The position numbers and the translations under genes are program-made. Positions 16,409-24,359 of a stretch of DNA of 39,802 nucleotides are shown here, in pieces. The stretch is from Candidatus Oscillibacter excrementigallinarum (GTDB lineage: Bacteria; Bacillota; Clostridia; Oscillospirales; Oscillospiraceae): the NCBI GenBank assembly GCA_019118245.1, contig DWZJ01000088.1, positions 1 through 39,802 on the forward strand. The letters run 5' to 3'. Every line of letters begins with the position of its first letter. The first letter of the stretch is position 1. The notes under the pieces are model-generated. The model made no database searches. It was not told the DNA's origin and worked only from the letters and a program-made list of their open reading frames with translations.

Positions 16409-16855
16409 ATGGAGATCCGCAGAGTCGAATCGGACAAATGGGCGTACCTGCCCCTCCTGCTGGTGGGAGACGAGCAGGAGAGCATGATCGCCCGGTATCT
16501 GGACCGGGGGACGCTGCTGGCCCTGGACGACGGGGGCCTCCGGGCGGTGTGCGTGGTGACGACGGAGGGCCCCGGCGTGTTCGAGATCAAAAACCTGGCG
16601 GTGGAGCCGGCCTTCCACCGCCGGGGCTATGGCCGGGCCATGGTGGAGCAGGTGGCGCGGGACTGCCGGGATGCCGGCGGGCGGCAGCTGCTGGTTGGCA
16701 CCGGGGACAGCCCCCTGACCCTCCCCTTCTACCGGGCCTGCGGGTTCCGGGAGCACCACCGGGTCCCGGACTTCTTCCTCCAGCACTACGACCACCCCAT
16801 CTACGAGGGCGGCCGCCGGCTGGTGGACATGGTCTATCTGTCCATGGACCTGTAG
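16409..16855 (+). CDS. GNAT-family N-acetyltransferase
   Basis: A 148-residue acetyltransferase of the GNAT fold. The acetyl-CoA pyrophosphate loop is the segment VEPAFHRRGYGRAMVEQV (R/Q-X-X-G-X-G/A pattern RRGYGR), preceded by strand FEIKNLAV and followed by LLVGTGDSPLTLPFYRACGF, the typical motif B strand with YRACGF. Substrate cannot be told; members close to this layout include small-molecule and peptide N-acetyltransferases. ATG 16409 has GGGAGG upstream. A TTGACA at 16350-16355 could be its -35, but no good -10 follows. It is a single gene between divergent and convergent neighbours. Confidence 0.9.
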   Translation: MEIRRVESDKWAYLPLLLVGDEQESMIARYLDRGTLLALDDGGLRAVCVVTTEGPGVFEIKNLAVEPAFHRRGYGRAMVEQVARDCRDAGGRQLLVGTGDSPLTLPFYRACGFREHHRVPDFFLQHYDHPIYEGGRRLVDMVYLSMDL

Positions 16856-16870
16856 GGGCCGGCACAAAAG

Positions 16871-16901
16871 GGCGGCGCCGCTGGATACCAGCGGCGCCGC
16901 C
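16871..16901. terminator. hairpin between convergent GNAT and metK genes
   Basis: GGCGGCGCCGCTGG, loop ATA, CCAGCGGCGCCGCC: a perfect 14-bp stem lying between the two convergent stops. No T-run on either side; it probably serves both genes as a transcription-end or 3'-stability structure. Confidence 0.6.
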
Positions 16902-16924
16902 TGGCGTCTGTATTGGGGTGAGGC

Positions 16925-18112
16925 TCAGGCCTCCACGGCGGCCTTCAGGGCCTCCACCCGGTCCGTCTTTTCCCAGGCCACGCCCAGGTCCTCCCGGCCC
17001 ATGTGGCCGTAGGCCGCCAGTCTGCGGTAGATGGGCTTGCGCAGGTCCAGATCCCGGATGATGGCCGTGGGCCGCAGGTCAAAGACCTTGCGGACGGCGG
17101 CCTCCAGCTTGCTGTCGTCCACGGTGCCGGTGCCGAAGGTGTCCACCAGCACGCTCACGGGCTGGGCCACGCCGATGGCGTAGGCCAGCTGCACCTGGCA
17201 GCGGCGGGCAAGGCCCGCAGCCACGATGTTCTTGGCCACGTAACGGGCGGCGTAGGCCGCGGAGCGGTCCACCTTGGTGGGATCCTTGCCGGAGAAGCAG
17301 CCGCCGCCGTGGGGGGCGCTGCCGCCGTAGGTGTCCACGATGATCTTCCGGCCGGTGAGACCGGAGTCCGCCGCGGGACCGCCCTTGACGAAGCGGCCGG
17401 TTGGGTTGACATAATACTTTGTGTTCTTGTCCAGCATCTCCGCGGGGATGACCGCCCGGACCACCTGCTCGATCATGTCCTTCCGGATCTGCTCCAGGGA
17501 GACGTCCGGGTCGTGCTGGGTGGAGATGACCACCGTGTCCACCCGGACGGGGCGGTCGTTCTCATCGTACTCCACCGTCACCTGGCTCTTACCGTCGGGC
17601 CGCATATAGGCCAGCTGGCCGCTCTTGCGGACCTCCGCCATGCGCTTGCACAGCTTCTGGGACAGGGACAGGGCCAGGGGCATCAGCTCCGGCGTCTCGT
17701 CGCAGGCGTAGCCGAACATCATGCCCTGGTCGCCGGCGCCGTTGCTCAGCTCGCTGTCGGTGCCCTCCTTGTTCTCCAGGGACTCGTCCACGCCCATGGC
17801 GATGTCGGCGGACTGCTCGTCGATGGAGGTGATGACGGCGCAGGTGTCGCAGTCGAAGCCGTACTTGCCCCGGTCATAGCCGATATCCCGGACCACCTCC
17901 CGGGCGATGCGGGCGATGTCCACATAGCAGCTGGTGGTGATCTCCCCCATCACGTGGATGAGGCCGGTGCAGGCCGTGGTCTCGCAGGCCACGCGGCCCT
18001 GGGGGTCCTTTTCCAGGATGGCGTCCAGCACGGCGTCGGAGATCTGGTCGCAGACTTTGTCAGGATGTCCCTCCGTCACGGACTCGGAGGTAAAGAGATA
18101 GTGTCTTGCCAT
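16925..18112 (-). CDS. metK: S-adenosylmethionine synthetase
   Basis: MetK, 395 residues, makes S-adenosylmethionine from methionine and ATP in the cytoplasm. Family motifs are intact: [20 protein letters not shown] at the N-terminus (ATP/methionine site, His16), [12 protein letters not shown], and the phosphate-binding [21 protein letters not shown] use ATG 18112 ([11 protein letters not shown]), the family's normal start, with AGAAAGGA in front; a longer frame upstream would run through the riboswitch terminator. Expression is controlled by the SAM-I riboswitch and terminator at 18158-18302, so high SAM should stop transcription before the gene. The product also feeds the radical SAM enzyme in this window. 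Confidence 0.98.
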   Translation of the reverse strand: MARHYLFTSESVTEGHPDKVCDQISDAVLDAILEKDPQGRVACETTACTGLIHVMGEITTSCYVDIARIAREVVRDIGYDRGKYGFDCDTCAVITSIDEQSADIAMGVDESLENKEGTDSELSNGAGDQGMMFGYACDETPELMPLALSLSQKLCKRMAEVRKSGQLAYMRPDGKSQVTVEYDENDRPVRVDTVVISTQHDPDVSLEQIRKDMIEQVVRAVIPAEMLDKNTKYYVNPTGRFVKGGPAADSGLTGRKIIVDTYGGSAPHGGGCFSGKDPTKVDRSAAYAARYVAKNIVAAGLARRCQVQLAYAIGVAQPVSVLVDTFGTGTVDDSKLEAAVRKVFDLRPTAIIRDLDLRKPIYRRLAAYGHMGREDLGVAWEKTDRVEALKAAVEA

Positions 18113-18157
18113 GGTATCGTTCCTTTCTGATCGAAGCACGGACCCTATCAAGGGGCG

Positions 18158-18190
18158 AAAAAAATGTGCGTTTCGACGGCGAAACGCACA
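18158..18190 (-). terminator. riboswitch-controlled terminator of metK
   Basis: Minus strand TGTGCGTTTCG, loop CCGT, CGAAACGCACA followed by seven T: a perfect 11-bp intrinsic terminator between the SAM-I aptamer and metK. Confidence 0.93.
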
Positions 18191-18204
18191 AAAGGATCTG
18201 TTCA

Positions 18205-18302
18205 ATGCTCCTCATCTGTCGATCACCGCCGGATTTGGCACCTTGTCAGACACAGGTTGCCGTGGGTTCATCGGGCCGTTCCCTCCGCCACTCTTGATAA
18301 GG
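18205..18302 (-). promoter_or_regulatory. SAM-I (S-box) riboswitch
   Basis: The minus strand carries the S-box signature elements in order: CTTATCAAGAG, GTGGCGGAGGGA, GGCCCGATGAACCC, CGGCAACCT, GGTGCCAAATCC and the closing GATGAGGAG. It lies in the metK leader directly before an intrinsic terminator, the standard arrangement in which SAM binding favours termination. Boundaries are approximate. Confidence 0.95.
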
Positions 18303-18323
18303 CTTGATAAAATTGTCCCTATT

Positions 18324-18351
18324 ATTCTATCAGGTTTCCCCTGTTTGTCAA
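18324..18351 (-). promoter_or_regulatory. promoter of the metK leader
   Basis: Minus strand TTGACA (18346-18351), 16-bp spacer, TAGAAT (18324-18329), about 22 bp before the riboswitch. Confidence 0.8.
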
Positions 18352-18431
18352 TACGGTTTCTCCACTTTTGCAAAGAAATCCGCTATCCGGGCAAAAAAAT
18401 GCGCGGATTCCCGCCTGTTCAAAAATTATAC

Positions 18432-18460
18432 ATGACTTTTTCCGTTTCATCGGGTATAAT
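18432..18460 (+). promoter_or_regulatory. promoter of the rhomboid-like gene
   Basis: ATGACT (18432-18437), 17-bp spacer, TATAAT (18455-18460), 43 bp before the start codon. Confidence 0.75.
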
Positions 18461-18503
18461 GACATCCGGTTATCTGTCAATATCTGCCTGGGAGGTTTTG
18501 ATC

Positions 18504-19370
18504 TTGAGAAAACTGAACGCCGCGGTGGACCGGTTCGCATACAGCCATCCCCGCTTCGGCATTCCGAATCTGATGAAGTTCCTGGTGGGGATCATGGCCG
18601 TGGTGTTCGTGCTGGACCTCTTCTCCAATGGCTACGCCAGCTATATGCTGTACTTCGACGCGGACCTCGTCCTGCAGGGGGAGCTGTGGCGGCTGGTCAC
18701 CTGGATGTTCCTGCCCATCAGCGGCTCCCTGTTCTGGATCTTCATCAATCTTTCTTTCTATTACTTCATTGGCACCGCTCTTGAGGAGTACTGGGGCACC
18801 GCCAAATTCACCCTGTTCTATCTGGCCTGCGCGGTGTTGATGGTGGTGTTCGGCATGATCAGCACGCTGTGGAACCCGCTTCCCGTTGTCCACAGCGGGA
18901 TGCTGAACCGAATCCTCTTCCTGGCCTTTGCCACCCTGTACCCCGACGCGCTGATCCGCGTCTATCTGATCCTGCCCGTCAAGGCCAAGTGGCTGGCGGT
19001 GCTGTATGTGGTGCTGACCATCTACGACCTGCTCCGCTCCGGGCTGTGGGGCGCGCTGTTCACCCTGCCCCAGCTGCTGGCCGTGTGGCTGGTGTATCTG
19101 GTGTTCTTCTGGGACAAAATCGCGGACCTGCTGGCGGAGTTCGGCTTTGCCGTCCGGCATCAGAACTCCCAGCAGACCATCCACTTCAAGGCCGCGGTGA
19201 AGCAGCAGCGGAAGAAGGCCCAGCAGCAGGGCTACCGCCACAAGTGCGAGGTCTGCGGCCGCACGGACGCGGACTTCCCGGACCTGCAGTTCCGGTACTG
19301 CTCCAAGTGCGCGGGCTACCACTGCTTCTGCGAGGACCACATCTTCAACCACACCCACTTCACGTCATAA
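18504..19370 (+). CDS. rhomboid-like membrane protein with C-terminal Cys-rich domain, probably non-proteolytic
   Basis: A 288-residue protein. Residues about 25-205 carry some six membrane segments in the rhomboid/derlin pattern: QGELWRLVTWMFLP (58-71) is the conserved loop-1 WR motif and LEEYWGTAKFTLFYL (93-107) the segment after helix 2. The rhomboid GXSG serine motif is missing; only PVVHSGMLNRI stands in that region and no catalytic His is clear in the last helix, so it is probably a pseudoprotease or derlin-like factor. The cytoplasmic tail (220-288) is basic (KQQRKKAQQQGYRHK) and ends in a Cys/His cluster (Cys248, 251, 266, 269, 274, 276, His279, 283), likely a zinc ribbon. Start TTG 18504 is set by GGGAGG eight bases upstream; there is no suitable ATG. 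Function unknown. It has its own promoter and terminator. Confidence 0.75.
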   Translation: MRKLNAAVDRFAYSHPRFGIPNLMKFLVGIMAVVFVLDLFSNGYASYMLYFDADLVLQGELWRLVTWMFLPISGSLFWIFINLSFYYFIGTALEEYWGTAKFTLFYLACAVLMVVFGMISTLWNPLPVVHSGMLNRILFLAFATLYPDALIRVYLILPVKAKWLAVLYVVLTIYDLLRSGLWGALFTLPQLLAVWLVYLVFFWDKIADLLAEFGFAVRHQNSQQTIHFKAAVKQQRKKAQQQGYRHKCEVCGRTDADFPDLQFRYCSKCAGYHCFCEDHIFNHTHFTS

Positions 19371-19375
19371 ATCCA

Positions 19376-19412
19376 GCGCCTTCGCCCGAAAACGGGCGGA
19401 GGCGCTTTTTTT
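19376..19412 (+). terminator. terminator of the rhomboid-like gene
   Basis: GCGCCTTCGCCCG, loop AAAA, CGGGCGGAGGCGC (13 bp with one T-G pair) followed by seven T, five bases after the stop. Confidence 0.95.
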
Positions 19413-19455
19413 CGCGGGGCCGGAGATTTCTCTTTCTTCCTGTCTCCAAATGCGG

Positions 19456-19461
19456 TATACT
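19456..19461 (+). promoter_or_regulatory. -10 element before the large multidomain gene
   Basis: TATACT 38 bp before the start of the 1604-residue gene. The -35 region (TTTCTT at about 17 bp) is poor, so this is a weak or activated promoter at best. The gene follows a strong terminator, so a promoter is expected here. Confidence 0.4.
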
Positions 19462-19498
19462 GGAACAAACGACGAAAGACCGGAAGGGAGACGGTACC

Positions 19499-22400
19499 AT
19501 GGACCGACAGACGGGAGCGCCCCTGTACCTCCAGACAGCGGAGGCCTTTACGGAGCAGATCTTTCTCCAGCGGCTGAACATGCCCCGCGCCGACGCGGAG
19601 CGGCTCTTCGGCGGCGCGGACTGGCACCAGATCCTTCGGGATATCACGCCCATCCAGAGCCGGATCTCCTGCGCCGCCGCCCTGGCGGCCTTCCGCCCCC
19701 TGCTGGACCGGGTGGCCCCGGAGCCGGCGGAGGGGTGGCTGCCCTATGCCTATCAGGCGGCCCGCTCCCTGCTGTATCCGGCGGCGGACCCCGGCCACAC
19801 CGCCGTCCAGCGGGACGGCGCCCTGTGTCTCCTCCAGTTCCTCCAGGTGCTCTTTGACGCGGAGCGGACCTGCCTGCCCTTCGATTTCTGGCTGGACTTT
19901 GACTTCTGCACCGAGGAGGAGCTGCGCCGCAGCGGCGTGGCGGAGGAGTACCGCCTCTTCCGCCGCCGGTTCCGGGCGGAGCACATCTACGAGATGCTGC
20001 GGCTGAGCCGGGAGGTGACCCCCTTCCGCACCCTGGACCACATCGCCGGCGTCCACTATGTGGCCATGCGGGTGGCCCGGGCCTTTCACGCCTCCGGCGG
20101 GCTCATCGACCTGGGGCTGATCTCCGGCGCCGCCCTGGGCCACGACCTGGGCAAATTCGGCTGCAAGCCCGGGGAGCGGGTGCCCTATCTCCACTACTAC
20201 TACACCGACCAGTGGTTCACCCGCCGGGGGCTCACCGCCCTGGGCCACATCGCCGCCAACCACTCCGTCTGGGACCTGGAGATCGAGAACCTGTCCTCGG
20301 AGTCCCTGGCGCTGGTGTACGCGGACTTCCGGGTGAAGCAGACCTACGACGCCCAGCACCGGGAGATCCCCTGCCTCTACTCTTTGCAGGAGGCCTTTGA
20401 CGTCATCCTCGGCAAGCTGGACAATGTGGACGACGCCAAGCGGCTGCGGTATCAGTACGTCTACGCCAAGCTGCGGGACTTTGAGGACTATCTCATCTCC
20501 TACGGCGTGGACACCACCCTCCGCACCGCCGGCGGGCCTCCGGTGCCCATGAAGAACGCCGCCCTGCTGAACGCGCAGGAGGTGGTGGCCGCCCTGCGGC
20601 GCACCGCCGTGGATCACAACATCCGCCTGATGCACCGGCTGGGCCACGAGCAGCTCTTCGGCAACACCCTGGAGGCCGCCCGGGGCGAGAAGGACCCCGC
20701 CCGGCTCCAGGCCTACGTCTCCATCTTTGAGGAGTATTTCACCTACTGGAACGCCTCCCAGAAGCAGCAGACGCTGGACTTTCTCTACGAGCTGCTGCTG
20801 ATCCCCGACGGCGACATCCGCCGCCGGGCCGCCGCCCTCATCGGCCGCATCCTGGCGGCCTTTCGGCTGGGGTACCAGAAGGAACCCCCGGCGGACGCCC
20901 CGCCGGACCCGGAGGAGGACCTGCCCTTCCAGCTGTGGGCGGAGTACCTGGAGAAGCTCATCGACCCGGACCGGCGGCTGACGCCCCGGCAGATCAGCAT
21001 GATCCGCTATCAGGCCAAGACCGCCGTGGACGCCCTGCTGATGAACTGCTCCGACGCCGACGCCCCCCGCTTTGCCCGGGAGCTGTTCCGCCACTACCGC
21101 CGGCCGGAGCTGGTGGACGCGGACGCCGCCTTCGCCCTGCTGGACACGGTGCTGAGCCTGCCGCTGGGCCGGGTGTCGCCGGAGGACCTGCACCTGCTGA
21201 CCGGCTTTTCCGTCTGGTGGCTGGAGCGGGGCGGGCTGCCCCAGAAGGCCGCCGCCCTGCGGCTGTTCCGCCATCTGCTGACCATTCTGGACCCGGACGG
21301 GCGGGACGCCGGGGCCATCACCGCCGCCGTGGAAGCGGCGGACTGCCAGGACTGCACGCCGCTGCTGTTCCTCCAGGCCCGTCTGGGGGCCCAGCTGGGG
21401 CTGGATGTCTCCCGCCAGCGTGCCCGGCTGGATCAGCCGGAGGCGGTGAGCAACGTGTTCCTGGACAACCTGAAATCCGCCACCCCTTGGGTGCTGAAGG
21501 CCGTGGGCGTGGAGTACCTGCTGGACCAGGTGGAGCAGGGGGACCACGCCAACGTGCTCCACATCGCCACCCACTTCTCCAACCTGATGAAGGTCAGCGA
21601 GAACATCGTGGTCCGCCGGATGGCGGGCGCCTCCCTGCTGGCCGTGGCCCCGGTGCTGACGCCGGACCGCCGGAACGAGGTGGCGGTGGAGCTGTCCAAG
21701 GTCCTGGAGACGGGACAGACGGAGATCTCCCAGTACATCCCGGCATATCTGGGCCAGTTTGCCCTGTGGCTGACCCCCCGGGAGCTGGACGAGATCATCG
21801 ACCAGATGCAGCTGCTCCTCTCCTTCTCCAACACAGTCATCGTGGCCGCCGCCCTGGCCACCGTGGGCTCCATGCTGGAGCACTACGCCGTCTACGCCGG
21901 GCGATTCGGGGAGTCCCAGGAGGTCCTGCACAGCCGCTGGAAGCGGCTGGCGGGCCTGCTGCTGAAGGGGCTGGCCTCCTACCGCCAGAGCGTCCGGCAG
22001 GAGGCGCTGCAGATCCTGGGGGAGCATATCTTCGGCTCCCAGGTCCTCTCCTACGAGGGCAAGGCCGCCCTCTTCACCCTGATGGCCAAAAAGATCCTCT
22101 TTCTGCTGGGGGAGCAGCCGGAGCAGGAGCTGAGCTTCTTCTACACCGCCGCGGCCCTCTCCCACATCTACCGCTTCATCGTCTCCTACCGGATCGAGAG
22201 CGGGGACTTCCCCTTCTACACCCCGGCCAGGGTGGCCTTCTTCCCCGGCACCTTCGACCCCTTCTCCCTGAGCCACAAGGGCATCGTCCAGGAGATCCGG
22301 GACCTGGGGCTGGAGGTGTACCTGGCCATCGACGAGTTCTCCTGGTCCAAGAAGGCCCAGCCCTCTCTGGTGCGGCGTCAAATCGTCAGCATGTCCGTGG

Positions 22401-24313
22401 CGGACGAGTTCGACGTGTACCTCTTCCCCCACGACATCCCGGTGAACCTGGCCACCCCCGCGGACCTGGACCGGCTGCGGGCCGTCTTTGCCGGACGGGA
22501 GCTGTATCTGGCGGTGGGGTCCGACGTGGTGGCCAACGCCTCCTCCTACCGGGCGGCGCCGTCGGAGGGGTCTGTCCACTCCCTGAACCACATCGTCTTC
22601 CGCCGCTCCAGCAACGCGGAGGGCCATGAGATCGACGCGGACCTGAGCTGCATCACCGGCCGCGTCATCCAGCTGCAGCTGCCCACCCATCTGGAGGACA
22701 TCAGCTCCACCCGCATCCGGGAGAACATCGACCTGGGCCGGGACATCTCCAGCCTCATCGACCCGGTGGTGCAGGACTTCATCTACCGCAACAGCCTCTA
22801 CCTCCGGGAGCCCCAGTACAAGCAGATCCTGCGGGCGGGGGACCTGGAGTTCTCCCTGATCTCCCAGCCGGACCGGCGCCTGTGGGAGGAGCTGACGGAG
22901 GTGCTCCTCCAGGACCAGGGGCAGCCGCCGGAGATCGACCCCCGGGACGGCGTCTGCATCCTGCGGGACACCGGCCCCCGGCCCCGGGTGCTGGGCTTTC
23001 TGACCATGCGGACGGTGAACTCCGGCGGGCTGTATGAGGCCCTGGGGGACGCCGCCCTGGCGGACTACATCCGCAAGCACACGGCAGGCAGGATCCAGCT
23101 GCTCACCGGATTGTACATGGTCCGCAGCCCCGGCGGGAACTATGATGTGGGGCAGCTGCTGATGACCGAGGCTCTCTCCCGCTCCATGGGGGATGACTGC
23201 GGCTATGCCGTGTGGCACGCCCCTGCGTCCGACGCCGTGCTGGATCTGCTGGAGCGGCAGGGCTTCGTCCGGGCGGAGCTGCCCAGCGCCAAACCGCTGC
23301 TGCTGGTGGATATGCGATCCCCCTCCGTGCTGCTGCAGAACATCCCCACCACGCTGAAGGAGCCCTTTTCCTCGGACCCGGGGGTGCTGGCGGCGGTGCG
23401 GACCGCCCACTGCCGGATGCAGCGGGCGCTCACCGGGATGTATCCCGGGTCCCTGATCCTGTCGCTGAACGCGGAGGTCATCTACCACCGGCTGGTGCGG
23501 AAGATCGTGGATCTCAACGGCGTCAGCCCGGAGCCCACGGTGCCCCGGGTGCTGGGGCCCAAAATGTGCGTGCCCTTCGGCAAGATCCTCCGGGGCAACG
23601 CCATCCCCAACACCGTCACCAAGACCATCCACACCGACAAGGTGTTCGCCCAGGATCTGCGGTCCTTCACCATTGAGAACTTCCCCGGCTACGCCCCGCT
23701 GGAGAGCCAGATCCGCACCGTCCACTCCTTCCGCCGGCCGGTGATCCTGGTGGACGACCTGCTCCACTCCGGCAACCGCATCAACGCCCTGGACCCCCTG
23801 TTCCGGCAGGAGGGCGTGGTGATCGACCGGGTGCTGGTGGGCCTGCTGTCCGGCCGGGGCCGGGACCTGATGGCCGCCAAGGGCCGCAGCGTGGACTGCG
23901 TCTACTTCGTCCCCAACCTGCGGTCCTGGTTCGTGGAGTCCACCATGTACCCCTTCATCGGCGGTGACACCGTGGGCCACGACGAGCCCTCCGTCCCGGG
24001 CCTGACGCCGGCGGTGAACCTGATCCTGCCCTACGCGTTCCCCCGTTTTTACAAGGACTGCGGCCGGGAGGCGGTGTTCCGCTTCTCCCGCGCCTGCCTG
24101 GAAAACGCCCGGGACATCCTGCTGGCCCTGGAGACCACCTTCCGGGAGCGGTACGCCCGCAACCTGACCCTCTCCCGCCTCAGCGAGGCGGTGATCCTGC
24201 CCCTCTCCCCGGACAAGGGCAGCTGTCTGCACTACGACCCCAGCCTGCCCGCGTCCGTGTTTCTGCAGAACGACCTGCGGATGCTGCTGCGGATGCGGAA
24301 CGTGCTGGAATGA
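19499..24313 (+). CDS. 1604-residue HD / NadD-like nucleotidyltransferase / GNAT / PRTase fusion
   Basis: A very large cytoplasmic protein. Residues about 160-340: HD-type phosphohydrolase with His186, His215-Asp216 (GHDLGKFGCKPGE), His250, His255 and Asp276. About 360-900: helical HEAT-like repeats, without motifs. About 908-1110: NadD/cytidylyltransferase-type domain, FFPGTFDPFSLSHKG with His926, and ISSTRIR (1068-1074). About 1115-1290: GNAT-like fold (VLGFLTMRTV, GGNYDVGQLLMTEAL, LLERQGFVRAEL). About 1300-1560: phosphoribosyltransferase-like, with the PRPP-type loop VILVDDLLHSGNR (1415-1427). ATG 19499 is preceded by GGAAGGGAG; the frame is open far upstream only because of GC bias. Two small genes follow closely (46 bp, then 17 bp), forming an operon. 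Motifs of three nucleotide-handling domains are kept, so they may be active. I know such cytidyltransferase-like giants as unnamed proteins of related Clostridia; function is unknown. Confidence 0.85.
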   Translation: MDRQTGAPLYLQTAEAFTEQIFLQRLNMPRADAERLFGGADWHQILRDITPIQSRISCAAALAAFRPLLDRVAPEPAEGWLPYAYQAARSLLYPAADPGHTAVQRDGALCLLQFLQVLFDAERTCLPFDFWLDFDFCTEEELRRSGVAEEYRLFRRRFRAEHIYEMLRLSREVTPFRTLDHIAGVHYVAMRVARAFHASGGLIDLGLISGAALGHDLGKFGCKPGERVPYLHYYYTDQWFTRRGLTALGHIAANHSVWDLEIENLSSESLALVYADFRVKQTYDAQHREIPCLYSLQEAFDVILGKLDNVDDAKRLRYQYVYAKLRDFEDYLISYGVDTTLRTAGGPPVPMKNAALLNAQEVVAALRRTAVDHNIRLMHRLGHEQLFGNTLEAARGEKDPARLQAYVSIFEEYFTYWNASQKQQTLDFLYELLLIPDGDIRRRAAALIGRILAAFRLGYQKEPPADAPPDPEEDLPFQLWAEYLEKLIDPDRRLTPRQISMIRYQAKTAVDALLMNCSDADAPRFARELFRHYRRPELVDADAAFALLDTVLSLPLGRVSPEDLHLLTGFSVWWLERGGLPQKAAALRLFRHLLTILDPDGRDAGAITAAVEAADCQDCTPLLFLQARLGAQLGLDVSRQRARLDQPEAVSNVFLDNLKSATPWVLKAVGVEYLLDQVEQGDHANVLHIATHFSNLMKVSENIVVRRMAGASLLAVAPVLTPDRRNEVAVELSKVLETGQTEISQYIPAYLGQFALWLTPRELDEIIDQMQLLLSFSNTVIVAAALATVGSMLEHYAVYAGRFGESQEVLHSRWKRLAGLLLKGLASYRQSVRQEALQILGEHIFGSQVLSYEGKAALFTLMAKKILFLLGEQPEQELSFFYTAAALSHIYRFIVSYRIESGDFPFYTPARVAFFPGTFDPFSLSHKGIVQEIRDLGLEVYLAIDEFSWSKKAQPSLVRRQIVSMSVADEFDVYLFPHDIPVNLATPADLDRLRAVFAGRELYLAVGSDVVANASSYRAAPSEGSVHSLNHIVFRRSSNAEGHEIDADLSCITGRVIQLQLPTHLEDISSTRIRENIDLGRDISSLIDPVVQDFIYRNSLYLREPQYKQILRAGDLEFSLISQPDRRLWEELTEVLLQDQGQPPEIDPRDGVCILRDTGPRPRVLGFLTMRTVNSGGLYEALGDAALADYIRKHTAGRIQLLTGLYMVRSPGGNYDVGQLLMTEALSRSMGDDCGYAVWHAPASDAVLDLLERQGFVRAELPSAKPLLLVDMRSPSVLLQNIPTTLKEPFSSDPGVLAAVRTAHCRMQRALTGMYPGSLILSLNAEVIYHRLVRKIVDLNGVSPEPTVPRVLGPKMCVPFGKILRGNAIPNTVTKTIHTDKVFAQDLRSFTIENFPGYAPLESQIRTVHSFRRPVILVDDLLHSGNRINALDPLFRQEGVVIDRVLVGLLSGRGRDLMAAKGRSVDCVYFVPNLRSWFVESTMYPFIGGDTVGHDEPSVPGLTPAVNLILPYAFPRFYKDCGREAVFRFSRACLENARDILLALETTFRERYARNLTLSRLSEAVILPLSPDKGSCLHYDPSLPASVFLQNDLRMLLRMRNVLE

Positions 24314-24359
24314 CGGGAGGGCGCCCGGCGCCGCGCCCGGATGAAAGGAGCTCCCTCTG

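Noticed and set aside
18869..19498. N-terminal extension of the giant gene by 210 codons
   Set aside because: It runs through the rhomboid-like gene and its terminator and gives Pro/Arg/Gly-rich nonsense; ATG 19499 has a ribosome site.
19316..24232. 1638-codon open frame on the minus strand opposite the giant fusion gene
   Set aside because: Composition (Gln, Gly, Val, His runs) is that of an antisense frame in GC-rich DNA; the plus strand has recognisable domains and a ribosome site.
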